Assembly: GCF_012927745.1 (NCBI RefSeq)
Contig: NZ_JABBKX010000002.1
Span: 186,001 to 250,000 of the forward strand
Source: Neoroseomonas marina
Lineage (GTDB): Bacteria > Pseudomonadota > Alphaproteobacteria > Acetobacterales > Acetobacteraceae
DNA: 64,000 nucleotides
Direction: 5' to 3'
This document shows positions 15,906 to 24,387 of this stretch, one piece after another. The translations under genes were made by a program, and so were the position numbers. Numbering within the stretch: position 1 is the first letter of the stretch; each line of letters starts with the position of its first letter. The notes beneath the pieces were generated by a model that worked only from the letters and a program-made list of their open reading frames with translations, made no database searches and was not told the origin of the DNA.

Positions 15906-17294
15906 ATGGCGGATGCGCTGGTCCTGGCGCTCCCACGCGTGGAATTCCTGCCGCCAGGGCGTGTCACCGACGACACCTCCATCCTGACCCTGCGCAGCCT
16001 GGTCTTCGAGCCACTCTGCACCTGGCAGGACGGTCGCGTGCGGCCGGGGCTGCTCGGCGCCTGGCGGCACGAGGATGAGGGCCGGTCCTGGATCTTCGCC
16101 ATCCGCCGCCGCGCCACCTATCACGACGACCGGCCGGTCACGGCCGAGGAGGTGGCGGAGACGATCCGCGCGCATCTCCAGGGCCTCGACATGTTCGGGA
16201 TGCCCTGGGCCTATGCCCGCTACCTGCAGGGCGCGCGCATCACGGCCGAGGGGCCGGGGCTGCTGTCGATCTCCACACCCGAGCCGGTGGCCGACCTGCC
16301 CGAGATCCTGTCGGAATTCTACCACATGCGCCCCGGGACGGATGGCGGCGCGACGCTCGGGACCGGGCCCTATCGCGTGATGCGCCACGTCCCCGGCGCG
16401 AGCGCGGTGCTCGAGGCGGTGGAGCCCGACCGGACCCCACGGCGCATCGGCATCGTCGCGGAACCCGATGCCGACCTGCGCTATCGCATGGTGGCCGACG
16501 GATCGGTGGACGCGGCGACGCATCTCGAACGCATGACCGACCCGCGCAGCCATGCCGGCGGCCTGGCCTGGGGCGCCGCGGCGAATGCGATGTCGGTGAT
16601 GTTCTACCTCGATTGCCGGCGCGGGCTGTTCTCGCACGACGCGGCGCGGCGCGCGGTCAACCTCGCGGTCGACGGGCAGGCGATCGTGGACGAGGTGTTC
16701 CACGGCATGGGGTTGCCGGCGGCGACGGCGGTAAGCCCCTTCCACCTCGGCTTCCGGCAGGCGCGGGTGTCGCCGGTGGCGCAGGACCTGGACGCTGCGA
16801 AGCGGCTGCTCGACGAGGCCGGGGGCGGCAGCGAGCTGCTGCTCCGCACCCCGTTGCGGATGCCGGAGAAGGCCCCCGACATCAGCGCCATGGTGGCGCA
16901 GCAGCTCTCGCGGGTCGGCATCCGGGCGCGCGTGGAGGAGGAGCACGACCGCCCCGACTACGCCCGCCAGGTCGGGCGCGGGAAGATCGGGGACATGGCG
17001 ATCTTCGATTCCACCCCGGCCTCGACCTATCGGGTGCTGAGCGACAAGGTCTCGTCCCTGGTGAAGGGGCCGTGGTGGCAGGGCTATGACGACGCGGCCT
17101 TCGAGCGGATGTTCGCCGCGGCCGGCCGGACCATGGACGATGCGGAACGTGCGGCCGCCTATGGGCGCTGCCTGCGGCGGCTGCAGGAGAATCCGCCCTG
17201 GCTCTACCTGTTCCATCCGGTCGAGACCTTCGCCGCGCGGCCCGGCATGCCGCCCATGGCGCTCGACCATCGCGGCATCCTGCGCATCGTGTGA
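15906..17294 (+). CDS. ABC transporter substrate-binding protein, family 5, without signal peptide
   Basis: 462 residues. SBP family 5 (dipeptide/oligopeptide/nickel) landmarks are clear: LRSLVFEPLCTW, WIFAIRRRATYHDDRPVTAEEVAETI, LGTGPYRVMR, DAARRAVNLAVDGQAIVDEVF. The usual leader is missing: the protein begins MADALVLALPRVEFLPPG, directly at the mature fold. ATG 15906 has AGGGG six nt upstream; ATG 15900 and GTG 15864 are alternatives, but none adds a signal peptide. Divergent from the deacetylase pair; a possible cytoplasmic binding or solute-sensing role is inferred. Confidence 0.78.
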   Translation: MADALVLALPRVEFLPPGRVTDDTSILTLRSLVFEPLCTWQDGRVRPGLLGAWRHEDEGRSWIFAIRRRATYHDDRPVTAEEVAETIRAHLQGLDMFGMPWAYARYLQGARITAEGPGLLSISTPEPVADLPEILSEFYHMRPGTDGGATLGTGPYRVMRHVPGASAVLEAVEPDRTPRRIGIVAEPDADLRYRMVADGSVDAATHLERMTDPRSHAGGLAWGAAANAMSVMFYLDCRRGLFSHDAARRAVNLAVDGQAIVDEVFHGMGLPAATAVSPFHLGFRQARVSPVAQDLDAAKRLLDEAGGGSELLLRTPLRMPEKAPDISAMVAQQLSRVGIRARVEEEHDRPDYARQVGRGKIGDMAIFDSTPASTYRVLSDKVSSLVKGPWWQGYDDAAFERMFAAAGRTMDDAERAAAYGRCLRRLQENPPWLYLFHPVETFAARPGMPPMALDHRGILRIV

Positions 17295-17354
17295 GAGAAG
17301 GCTTGCGTCGCCCGCCGCTTTGCCGCGATGACGGCAGGCGAGGAGGAGACGCCC

Positions 17355-17387
17355 GTGACCGGATGCCGCCGGATGCGCCATGGGTGA
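17355..17387 (+). other. Possible 10-codon leader ORF overlapping tupB start
   Basis: A GTG with the strong SD GAGGAGGAGA about 5 nt upstream opens a reading frame MTGCRRMRHG ending in TGA. It overlaps the tupB ATG at 17380, which has no good SD of its own. Translational coupling from the leader would explain how tupB is started. Confidence 0.4.
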
Positions 17388-18084
17388 CCTGGCCAGCGCC
17401 TTCGGGACCGCCGCGGCGCTGGTGCGCGGCGCCGATCCTGCGCTGGTGCGCATCGTGCTGCTGTCGCTCGAGGTGAGCCTCGCCGCGCTCGCCATCGCCG
17501 CACTGGTCGGGCTGCCGCTCGGGGCGCTGCTGGCGGTGGCGCGGTTTCCAGGGCGCGGGGCGGTGGTGGTCGCGCTGAACGCGCTGATGGGGCTGCCGCC
17601 GGTACTGTGCGGCCTGCTGATCTACCTGCTGCTGTCGCGATCGGGGCCCCTCGGGTCCTTCGGGCTGCTGTTCACGCCGGCGGCGATGATCGTCGCGCAG
17701 GCGGTGCTGATCGCACCGATCGTCGCCGCGCTGGCGCGCCAGGTGCTGGAAGGGATGTGGGAGGAATATGCGGAACAGTTCCGCTCCTTCCGCGTCTCGG
17801 CGCTGCAGGCGGTGCCGACGCTGCTGTGGGACGGGCGCTTCGCGCTGTCGACCGTGCTGCTCGCGGGCTTCGGGCGGGCGGCGGCGGAAGTGGGCGCGGT
17901 GATGATCGTGGGCGGCAACATCGAGGGCTATACGCGGGTGATGACGACCGCGATCGCGCTCGAGACCTCGAAGGGCGACCTGCCGCTGGCACTCGCGCTC
18001 GGCATGGTGCTGATGGCGATCGTGCTGACGGTGAACACGCTCGCGCAGGGGCTGCGCGGCGCGGCGGCGCGCTGGGCGGGGTGA
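17380..18084 (+). CDS. tupB: Tungstate/anion ABC transporter permease (TupB-like)
   Basis: 234 residues, about five to six membrane spans and the permease EAA-like loop around EYAEQFRSFRVSALQAVP. The pattern NALMGLPPVLCGLLIYLLLSRSGPLG and AAAEVGAVMIVGGNIEGYTRVMTTAIALETSKGD is typical of TupB. It would form the channel for TupA/TupC. Unusually it lies convergent to tupA and tupC rather than in one operon with them. No in-frame start with an SD exists; see the short leader ORF upstream. Confidence 0.88.
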   Translation: MGDLASAFGTAAALVRGADPALVRIVLLSLEVSLAALAIAALVGLPLGALLAVARFPGRGAVVVALNALMGLPPVLCGLLIYLLLSRSGPLGSFGLLFTPAAMIVAQAVLIAPIVAALARQVLEGMWEEYAEQFRSFRVSALQAVPTLLWDGRFALSTVLLAGFGRAAAEVGAVMIVGGNIEGYTRVMTTAIALETSKGDLPLALALGMVLMAIVLTVNTLAQGLRGAAARWAG

Positions 18085-18094
18085 AGGCGTGAGC

Positions 18095-18114
18095 GGAGGG
18101 GCCGAGGCCCCTCC
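18095..18114. terminator. Hairpin between convergent tupB and tupA
   Basis: A perfect 9-bp stem GGAGGGGCC / GGCCCCTCC with a GA loop in a 41-bp convergent gap. No T-run. It should stop or protect both transcripts. Confidence 0.55.
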
Positions 18115-18125
18115 GGGCACGTCGG

Positions 18126-18956
18126 CTACGAGGTCGGCTCGGGCTGGGTGGCGTTGGGGAAGAAGAGCTGCTCGCCGTTGATCCTGTAGGCGGCGATCGC
18201 GGCCTGGCCGGCGGGCGAGAGGATCCAGTCGATGAAGCGCTGGCCGTCCGCCGCCTTCACATGCGGGTGGCGCTGCGGGTTCACCAGCATCACGCCGTAC
18301 TGGTTGAACAGGCGCGCATCGCCCTCGACCACGATCTTCAGGTCCTGGCGGTTGCGGAAGGACAGCCAGGTGCCGCGGTCCGCGAGGATATAGGCGTTCT
18401 GCGCGGCGGCGGTGTTCAGCGCCGGGCCCATGCCCTGGCCGACCTCCCGGTACCATTGCCCGCGGCCGCTGGCGGGATCGATGCCGGCCTGCTGCCACAG
18501 GCGCAGTTCCGCCGCATGGGTGCCGCTACGGTCGCCGCGCGAGACGAAGGGCGCGCGGGCCTCGGCGATGCGGCGCAGGGCGGCGACGGTGTCGGTGGTC
18601 CCCGCGATCCGCGCGGGGTCGGCGGCCGGGCCGACGATGACGAAGTCGTTGTACATCACGTGGTGGCGCGGGCCGCCGAAGCCCTCCTGCACGAAGCGCT
18701 GCTCGGCGGCGCGGTCGTGCACGAAGACGACGTCGGCATCGCCGCGACGCGCCACGTCGAGCGCCTGGCCCGTGCCCAGCGCCACGACACGCACCTGGAT
18801 CCCGGTCTCTCGCGTGAAGATCGGCAGGATGTCGCCGAACAGGCCGGACTGCTCCGTGCTGGTGGTCGACGCGACCGTGATGCTGCGGTCCTGCGCCGCG
18901 GCCGGCAGCGCGAGGACGATGGCCAGGCCGAGGCCGAGGATGGTTCTGCGGAACAT
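18126..18956 (-). CDS. tupA: Tungstate-binding periplasmic protein (TupA-like)
   Basis: 276 residues with a signal peptide (RRTILGLGLAIVLALPAAAQ, cut after AQ). The mature N-terminus has TVASTTSTEQSGLF, the TTST oxyanion-binding signature of TupA, followed by VVALGTGQALDVARRGDADVVFVHD. FVSRGDRSGTHAAELRLW and WYREVGQGMGPALN are also TupA landmarks. It captures tungstate (possibly molybdate) for the ABC importer. tupC follows on the same strand upstream by 22 bp. Confidence 0.92.
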   Translation of the reverse strand: MFRRTILGLGLAIVLALPAAAQDRSITVASTTSTEQSGLFGDILPIFTRETGIQVRVVALGTGQALDVARRGDADVVFVHDRAAEQRFVQEGFGGPRHHVMYNDFVIVGPAADPARIAGTTDTVAALRRIAEARAPFVSRGDRSGTHAAELRLWQQAGIDPASGRGQWYREVGQGMGPALNTAAAQNAYILADRGTWLSFRNRQDLKIVVEGDARLFNQYGVMLVNPQRHPHVKAADGQRFIDWILSPAGQAAIAAYRINGEQLFFPNATQPEPTS

Positions 18957-18978
18957 GGGTCTCTCCCGGGGAAGTCGG

Positions 18979-19698
18979 TCAGCGCGGCAGCAGGTCGCCG
19001 CGGAGGAAGGCGGCGGCCTCGGCGGTCAGGGGAGCGGCGAAGAAGGGCTCGGCCGGGCCCTGTTCGAGGACGCGGCCGCCATGGAGGAACACCACGTCCC
19101 CGGCGAGGCGGCGCGCCTGGCCGAGATGGTGCGTCGTCATGACGATCTTGGTGCCGCGGGCGGCGAGGGCGGCGATGATCTCCTCGACCGCGGCGGTGGC
19201 GCCCGGGTCGAGGCTCGCGCAGGGTTCGTCGAGGAAGAGGATCTCGGGCTGGGTCGCGGCGGCGCGGGCGAGGGCGAGGCGCTGCTGTTCCCCGCCCGAC
19301 AGGCGGCGCGCGGGACGGTCGGCGAGGGCGGCGAGGCCGACCAGGTCCAGCGCCTGGGCGGCGCGGGCGGCGCGCTCGGCGGCCGGGACCCCGGCGAGGC
19401 GGAGCGGGTAGAGCACGTTCGCGAGCGCCGAGCGGCGCAGCAGCACCGGGCGCTGGAAGACCATGGCCTGGCGGCGGTGGCCGCCGGCGCCGGCCCAGCG
19501 GACCTCGCCCTCGGTCGGCGCCAGCAGGCCGTGCAGCAGGCGCAGCAGCACGGATTTCCCGGCGCCGTTGGGGCCGAGGATCACGGTCGGGGCGCCGCCC
19601 GCGATGGTCAGGTCGATGCCGGAGAGGATGCGCAGGGAGCCGGCCGCGAAGCCGAGGCCGCGGGCTTCGAGCGGCAGGATGGTGCCGGGCGCGCGCAT
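18979..19698 (-). CDS. tupC: Tungstate ABC transporter ATP-binding protein (TupC-like)
   Basis: 239 residues. Walker A GPNGAGKS, Q-loop MVFQRPVLLRRSA, signature LSGGEQQRLALARA, Walker B ILFLDEPCASLD and H-loop MTTHHLGQARR are intact. First gene of the tupC-tupA minus-strand unit. Start set at 19698; ATG 19719, seven codons earlier with AGGA close by, is an alternative. Divergent from the HTH/binding-domain regulator, the likely local regulator. Confidence 0.88.
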   Translation of the reverse strand: MRAPGTILPLEARGLGFAAGSLRILSGIDLTIAGGAPTVILGPNGAGKSVLLRLLHGLLAPTEGEVRWAGAGGHRRQAMVFQRPVLLRRSALANVLYPLRLAGVPAAERAARAAQALDLVGLAALADRPARRLSGGEQQRLALARAAATQPEILFLDEPCASLDPGATAAVEEIIAALAARGTKIVMTTHHLGQARRLAGDVVFLHGGRVLEQGPAEPFFAAPLTAEAAAFLRGDLLPR

Positions 19699-19830
19699 CA
19701 GGCGCGGTCCCCCTGCCATCCCGTCCTGTTCCCCGATGCCCGCATCCCGCGCCGCGTCTCCCGTTCCTCTCAGTTGCGCATGGCAGGCGATGCCGTCAAC
19801 GCAGGAGAGGCTTGACGCCGACGCGGCATT

Positions 19831-19860
19831 TGCCGGGAATTGCCGGATGTTGCCGGATGT
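19831..19860 (+). promoter_or_regulatory. Three 10-bp-phased TGCCGG repeats over the regulator start
   Basis: TGCCGGGAAT, TGCCGGATGT and TGCCGGATGT follow each other at 19831, 19841 and 19851, one helical turn apart, and the regulator's ATG (19847) lies inside the middle unit. The position fits an autoregulatory operator that could also affect tupC. The repeat itself is clear; the function is inferred. Confidence 0.45.
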
Positions 19861-20731
19861 CCTGACCCTGAAGGAGGCCGCCGCCTGGCTGCGGCTGTCC
19901 GAACGCGCGCTGTACGACCTCGCCCGGGCCCGGCAGGTGCCGGCGGCACTGCTGGGCGGGAAATGGGTGTTCCCGCGCGGGTTGCTGGAACGCTGGCTGG
20001 CCGCGAAGGCCGATGGCGGGGATGCGCCGCACCGGGTGCTGCCGCCGCCCGTGCTGGCGGGCAGCCACGATCCCTTGCTCGACTGGGCGGTGCGGCAATC
20101 GGGCTGCGGGCTGGCGCTGCGCGCGGGCGGCAGCCTGGAAGGGCTCGAGGTGCTGGCGGCGGGGCAGGCGCTGGCGGCGGCGGTGCATCTGCTCGACCCC
20201 GACAGCGGGGAGTGGAACGCGCCGGCGGTGCGGGAGGTGCTGGGGCCGGGCGGGCATGTCGGGATCACCTGGGCCTGGCGGGAGCAGGGGTTGCTGGTGG
20301 CGCCGGGCAATCCGCTGGGCCTCGGCAGCGTCGCGGACCTGGCGCGGCCAGGGCTGTGGGTGGCGGGGCGCCAGAATCGCGCCGGCAGCCACGTGCTGCT
20401 GGTGCATCTGCTGAACGAGGCGGGGCTCCGGCTCGATGCCATCGCCTTCCTGGCCGAACCGGCAATGGCCGAGGACGAAGTGGCCGCCGCGGTGGCCGAG
20501 GGCCGCGCGGGCGTCGGCTTCGGCATCCGCGCCGAGGCGGAGGCGCGGGGCCTCGGCTTCGTGCCGCTGGTGCGGGAACGCTTCGACCTGGCGATGCCGC
20601 GGCGGGCCTATTTCGAGCCGCCGCTGCAGGCATTGCTGGCCTTCGCGCGGGGGCCGGCCTTCGCCGCGCGCGCCGCGCGGATGGGCGGCTACGACGTGGC
20701 GGAGACGGGGCGCGTCGCCTTCAACGGATAG
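19847..20731 (+). CDS. HTH (excisionase-type) regulator with periplasmic-binding-like molybdate/tungstate domain
   Basis: 294 residues. Residues 1-52 form an excisionase/MerR-type winged helix (LTLKEAAAWLRLSERALYDLARARQVPAALLGGKWVFPRGLLERWL). The remainder is a PBP-like domain as in COG1910: VGITWAWREQGLLVAPGNPLGL, then RAGVGFGIRAEAEARGLGFVPLVRERFDLAMPRRAYF. Such fusions sense oxyanions such as molybdate or tungstate in the cytoplasm. Divergent from tupC with 148 bp between, so control of the tup genes is likely. Its 3' end overlaps convergent glpD by 43 bp. Confidence 0.83.
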   Translation: MLPDVLTLKEAAAWLRLSERALYDLARARQVPAALLGGKWVFPRGLLERWLAAKADGGDAPHRVLPPPVLAGSHDPLLDWAVRQSGCGLALRAGGSLEGLEVLAAGQALAAAVHLLDPDSGEWNAPAVREVLGPGGHVGITWAWREQGLLVAPGNPLGLGSVADLARPGLWVAGRQNRAGSHVLLVHLLNEAGLRLDAIAFLAEPAMAEDEVAAAVAEGRAGVGFGIRAEAEARGLGFVPLVRERFDLAMPRRAYFEPPLQALLAFARGPAFAARAARMGGYDVAETGRVAFNG

Positions 20732-22413
20732 CCGGCGCCGTGGCGGTCCCGCAGCAGGGCGAGGGTCGCGTCCACATCCTCGGCCGTGCGGGCGGCGGAC
20801 CAGCCGAGCGTGTCGGCCAGTACGGCGGCGATTGCGCGCACGGCCTCCTCGCTCGCCTCCCCGCGCAGCGCGACCAGGGTGCGGCGCAGGACCACGTCGG
20901 CGAGGTGGGCGACCATCTCCTCCCGCGCGATCCAGGCGATCTCGCCGGAGGAATGGCGGGGCAGGCCCTCGAGCGGCGCGTCGGGCCCGGCGGCGATGGC
21001 GCGCGCGGCGTCCCGCGCGCGGGTGCCGTAGCGGGCGAGCAAGTCGGCGATGCGCGTGTCGGGCAGGCCGGTCTCGCGCGCCAGGTCGCGGATCCAGCCG
21101 GCGCGGTCCGCGGGGAAGCCGGCGCCGCCGCCGATCGGGCGGGACTGCGTGCCGACGCTGCGCGGCTTGCCGAGGCGATGGAGCACCTCGTCGGCCGCCT
21201 GTTCCCCGAAGGCGCGGAAGGTCGTCCACTTGCCGCTGACCATCGACAGGACGGGAAAGGGGCGCTCGGGCGTCGGTTCGCTCGGGACGAGGGAATGGGT
21301 GCGCGGGATCAGGCTCGGCGTCGCGGCGTCGACATAGGGCAGCGGGCGCACGCCGGAATAGCGGTAGCGGATGTGCTCGCGCCCGATCGCGACGTCGGGC
21401 AGCACTTCCTTCAGCACGGCGAAGAGGTAGTCGATCTCGCTCTCCTCGCAGCGGACGCCGTCGGCGTCCTCCACGCGGATGTCGGTGGTGCCGAGCAGCA
21501 CGTTGCCGAGGAAGGGGAAGACGATGCAGGTGCGCCCGTCCGGCGCCTCGAAATACAGCATCGCGTCGCCGAGCGCGGCGCGCAGCCCGTCATGGTCGAT
21601 GACGAGGTGCGAGCCCTTCGTCCCGCCGATCATGCGGGTGTTGATGCCGAGCGGAGCGTTGACGCGATCGATCCAGGCCCCGGCGGCGTTGACGACGATG
21701 CGCGGGGCGAGCGTCAGCGTCTCGCCGGTCAGCGTGTCGCGGATGCGCACGCCCTCGGGGCCGAGGCCCTCGGCCGCGGCGTAGGTGAGCGCGTCGGCCT
21801 GGGGCGCGGCGGCAAGCGCATCGAGCACGAGTTCGAGGTTGATGCGCTCGGGGTGCGAGACCCAGCCGTCCCAGTATTCCGCGGCCGAGGCGATGCTGCG
21901 CGTCAGGCCCGGCATGGCGGTGAGCGCGGCGTCGCGCGACAGCATGCGGTGATGCGGCATGGTGCGTTCGCGGCTGCCGAGCCAGTCGTAGAGCATCAGA
22001 CCGATGCGGATCAGCATCGCACCGCGCCGGCCGGAGGTGGTCGGCCGGCGGAACAGCTTCGCGATCGCGGCGAAGGTGCCGCCCCAGAGGTCGTAGAGCG
22101 GCACCATGGTGCGCAGCGGGCCGACCAGATGCGGGGCGTTGCGCAGCAGGCGGTTGCGCTCGGTGGCGCCTTCGCGGACCAAAGCGAGCTCGGCGGTCTC
22201 GAGGTAGCGCAGGCCGCCATGGACCATGCGCGACAGGGCCGAGGAGGCGCCCTCGGCGATGTCGCCGCGGTCGACGAGCACGGCGCGCACGCCGTTGAGC
22301 GCGAGTTCGCGGAAGACGGCCGCACCGTTGATGCCGGCGCCCACCACCAGCACCTCCGGCGCCGGGTCGCGGCGGAGGCGCTCGATCACCGCCTGGCGGG
22401 AGAGATCACGCAT
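20689..22413 (-). CDS. glpD: Glycerol-3-phosphate dehydrogenase (FAD-dependent)
   Basis: 574 residues. Oxidises glycerol 3-phosphate to dihydroxyacetone phosphate and passes electrons to quinone at the membrane. FAD-binding VLVVGAGINGAAVFRELALNG is near the N-terminus, followed by SSALSRMVHGGLRYLE, NAAGAWID and TKGSHLVID, all GlpD features. The C-terminal domain includes IAWIAREEMVAHLADVVLRRTL. Slightly longer than the roughly 500-residue E. coli protein because of its C-terminus. No glpK, glpF or glpR nearby. Tail-to-tail overlap with the upstream regulator gene. Confidence 0.94.
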   Translation of the reverse strand: MRDLSRQAVIERLRRDPAPEVLVVGAGINGAAVFRELALNGVRAVLVDRGDIAEGASSALSRMVHGGLRYLETAELALVREGATERNRLLRNAPHLVGPLRTMVPLYDLWGGTFAAIAKLFRRPTTSGRRGAMLIRIGLMLYDWLGSRERTMPHHRMLSRDAALTAMPGLTRSIASAAEYWDGWVSHPERINLELVLDALAAAPQADALTYAAAEGLGPEGVRIRDTLTGETLTLAPRIVVNAAGAWIDRVNAPLGINTRMIGGTKGSHLVIDHDGLRAALGDAMLYFEAPDGRTCIVFPFLGNVLLGTTDIRVEDADGVRCEESEIDYLFAVLKEVLPDVAIGREHIRYRYSGVRPLPYVDAATPSLIPRTHSLVPSEPTPERPFPVLSMVSGKWTTFRAFGEQAADEVLHRLGKPRSVGTQSRPIGGGAGFPADRAGWIRDLARETGLPDTRIADLLARYGTRARDAARAIAAGPDAPLEGLPRHSSGEIAWIAREEMVAHLADVVLRRTLVALRGEASEEAVRAIAAVLADTLGWSAARTAEDVDATLALLRDRHGAGYPLKATRPVSATS

Positions 22414-22504
22414 GACGTTTCACTAGCGAGGCCGCGCGCGGGGGGCAACGCCGTCTTGCCGGGGCGCCGGGCGGCGCGCAGGCTGCCGGCAACGGAGGGC
22501 CGTC

Positions 22505-23602
22505 ATGACCAACCTGACCATCCGCGAGGTGCGGACGACGCTGCTGCGCATGCCCTGGGCCGATGATCCCTGGCTCGCCGGCCATGCGCTGGGGCCGATG
22601 CGCGACCTGGTGGTGGTGGAGGTGGTGACCGCGTCCGGCCTGACCGGCATGGGCTACCTGCACCTGCTGAACCTGCCGCTGCAGCGCACCATCGGTGCCT
22701 GCATCCAGGAGGCAATGGCGCCCCGCATCATCGGGCGTGACGCAACCGCGGTGGAAGCGATCTGGCGCGACCTGTGGCGCGCGACGCTGACCGGCGGGCG
22801 CGGCGGCGTCGCGATGATGGCGCAGTCGGCGATCGACATCGCGCTGTGGGACGTGGTGGGCAAGGCGGCGGGGCTGCCGCTGCACCGGCTGTGGGGGCAT
22901 TGCCGCAGCGAGATCCCGATCTATGGCAGCGGCTGCTTCCGCGGATCGCGCGGAGACGGGATGGTCGCCAAGGCGCGGCACTTCGTCGCGCAGGGCTACA
23001 GGGCGATCAAGATGCAGGTCGCGCATATCGGCGACTGGCGCACCGATGTCGCGAATGTCCGCGCGATGCGCGACGCGGTCGGGCCCGATGTCGAGATCAT
23101 GATCGACGTGAACATGGGCTGGACCGCCGACGAGGCGATCCATGCCGGGCGGCGCTTCGAGGAATTCGACGTCTACTGGCTCGAGGAGCCGGTGCTGGCC
23201 GACGATTATGCGGGCTACCTGCGCTGCGCGGAGATGCTCGACATGCGCGTGGTGGGCGGGGAGACGCATTTCGGGCGGGCGGACCTGAAGCCGTTCCTCG
23301 AAAACCCGCGCCTGCCGATCCTGCAGCCGGACCCGATGCGCGGGGGCATGACCGAGCTGCGCAAGATCGCCGCGGTGGCCGACACCTGGGGCATGACCAT
23401 CGCGCCGCATCTGTTCCCGGAACTGAACGTGCATCTTCTGGCGTCCATCCCGAACGCGATCTGGGCGGAGCAGATGGGGCTGCTGGACGATGTCTTCGTC
23501 AGCCTGCCGAGGATCGCGAACGGGATGATCACGGCGCCGGAGACGCCGGGCCATGGGCTGGCGTTCAAGCCGGAGGTGATGACCGACTTCGTGCTGCGCT
23601 GA
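22505..23602 (+). CDS. Enolase superfamily (mandelate racemase/muconate lactonizing) protein
   Basis: 365 residues with capping and barrel domains. Metal ligands are Asp201 (IDVN), Glu227 (WLEEP) and Glu253 (GGETH). A His at 302 (APHLFPE) fits the general base of mandelate-racemase-type members. The Lys pair usually written KxK is Lys169-Met-Gln171 here, so the second Lys is replaced. Probably an acid-sugar dehydratase or related enzyme with unknown substrate. SD GGAGG lies upstream. It precedes ureidoglycolate lyase on the same strand by 69 bp. Confidence 0.85.
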   Translation: MTNLTIREVRTTLLRMPWADDPWLAGHALGPMRDLVVVEVVTASGLTGMGYLHLLNLPLQRTIGACIQEAMAPRIIGRDATAVEAIWRDLWRATLTGGRGGVAMMAQSAIDIALWDVVGKAAGLPLHRLWGHCRSEIPIYGSGCFRGSRGDGMVAKARHFVAQGYRAIKMQVAHIGDWRTDVANVRAMRDAVGPDVEIMIDVNMGWTADEAIHAGRRFEEFDVYWLEEPVLADDYAGYLRCAEMLDMRVVGGETHFGRADLKPFLENPRLPILQPDPMRGGMTELRKIAAVADTWGMTIAPHLFPELNVHLLASIPNAIWAEQMGLLDDVFVSLPRIANGMITAPETPGHGLAFKPEVMTDFVLR

Positions 23603-23671
23603 GGGAGGCGGACCCTGGACGCGGTGCGGCCGGCGGCCCGATCATCGGCGCAACATGGACGGAGTTGCCCG

Positions 23672-24142
23672 ATGCGTCTGATCGCCGAACCGCTGACCGC
23701 CGAGGCCTTCGCGCCATTCGGGGAAGTGCTGGCGGCGCCCGACGCGCCGGGGCGCGTCTACATCGACGCAGCGCTGGCGAACCGGCGGGACCATGCGAAG
23801 GCGAGCCTGTCCTTCATCCACAAGATGCCGAACGCGCTGCCGATCACGTCCACGACGATGGAGCGGCACCTGCATTCCTCGCAGTCCTTCGTGCCGATGG
23901 AGGCGGTGCGGTGGCTTGCCATCGTCGCGCCGCATGGCGCGGACGGGAAGCCGGACATGGCGCGCGCGAAAGCCTTCCTGGCGCGGCCGGACCAGGGCGT
24001 GACCTATGGCGCCGATGTCTGGCACCACCCCTTCACCGTGATCGACCGGCCGGCGCGCTTCGCCATCTTCATGTGGAAGGACGGCAGCAGCGCGGATGAC
24101 GAATTCGTCGAGGTCGCGCCCTTCGAGGTCCACATGCCCTAG
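23672..24142 (+). CDS. allA: Ureidoglycolate lyase
   Basis: 156 residues, normal for AllA. Converts ureidoglycolate to glyoxylate and urea in purine/allantoin breakdown. Family features: LTAEAFAPFGEV at the N-terminus, TTMERHLHSSQSFVPM in the centre, and VTYGADVWHHPFTVID with the metal-site His pair. Start ATG 23672 matches the family N-terminus. A C-terminal fragment of an M20 amidohydrolase follows immediately, consistent with a formerly larger ureide operon. Confidence 0.92.
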   Translation: MRLIAEPLTAEAFAPFGEVLAAPDAPGRVYIDAALANRRDHAKASLSFIHKMPNALPITSTTMERHLHSSQSFVPMEAVRWLAIVAPHGADGKPDMARAKAFLARPDQGVTYGADVWHHPFTVIDRPARFAIFMWKDGSSADDEFVEVAPFEVHMP

Positions 24143-24189
24143 GTCGCGGCCGACCAGGCGGCGGCGATCGCATCGCGCCGGGCGACCCA

Positions 24190-24381
24190 GAAGCGGCGCG
24201 TAAGATGGCCTCCGGTGCCGGGCATGACTGCGCGACCTTCGCGGGGATGGGCGTGCCGTCGGCGATGCTGTTCCTACGCAACGCGAAGGGCTGCCACAAT
24301 CCGGACGAGGCGCTCGACATGGCCGACGTCGGCGCGGCGCTGGCAGTGCTGGTGCGAGCGGTCGGCGAACGGCTGGGCTAG
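24190..24381 (+). pseudogene. C-terminal remnant of an M20 amidohydrolase (allantoate/N-carbamoyl amino acid hydrolase type)
   Basis: Reading from about 24190, the frame gives EAARKMASGAGHDCATFAG, then GCHNPDEALDMADVGAALAVLVRAV and a stop at 24381. SGAGHDA...M and S/CHNPxE are the last conserved blocks of HyuC/AllC-type M20 enzymes, including the metal-binding His. About 350 upstream codons are missing. The fragment sits directly after allA, where allantoate or ureidoglycolate amidohydrolase would belong. ATG 24205 could start a 58-codon peptide, but a functional product is unlikely. Confidence 0.75.
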
Positions 24382-24387
24382 CGACGA

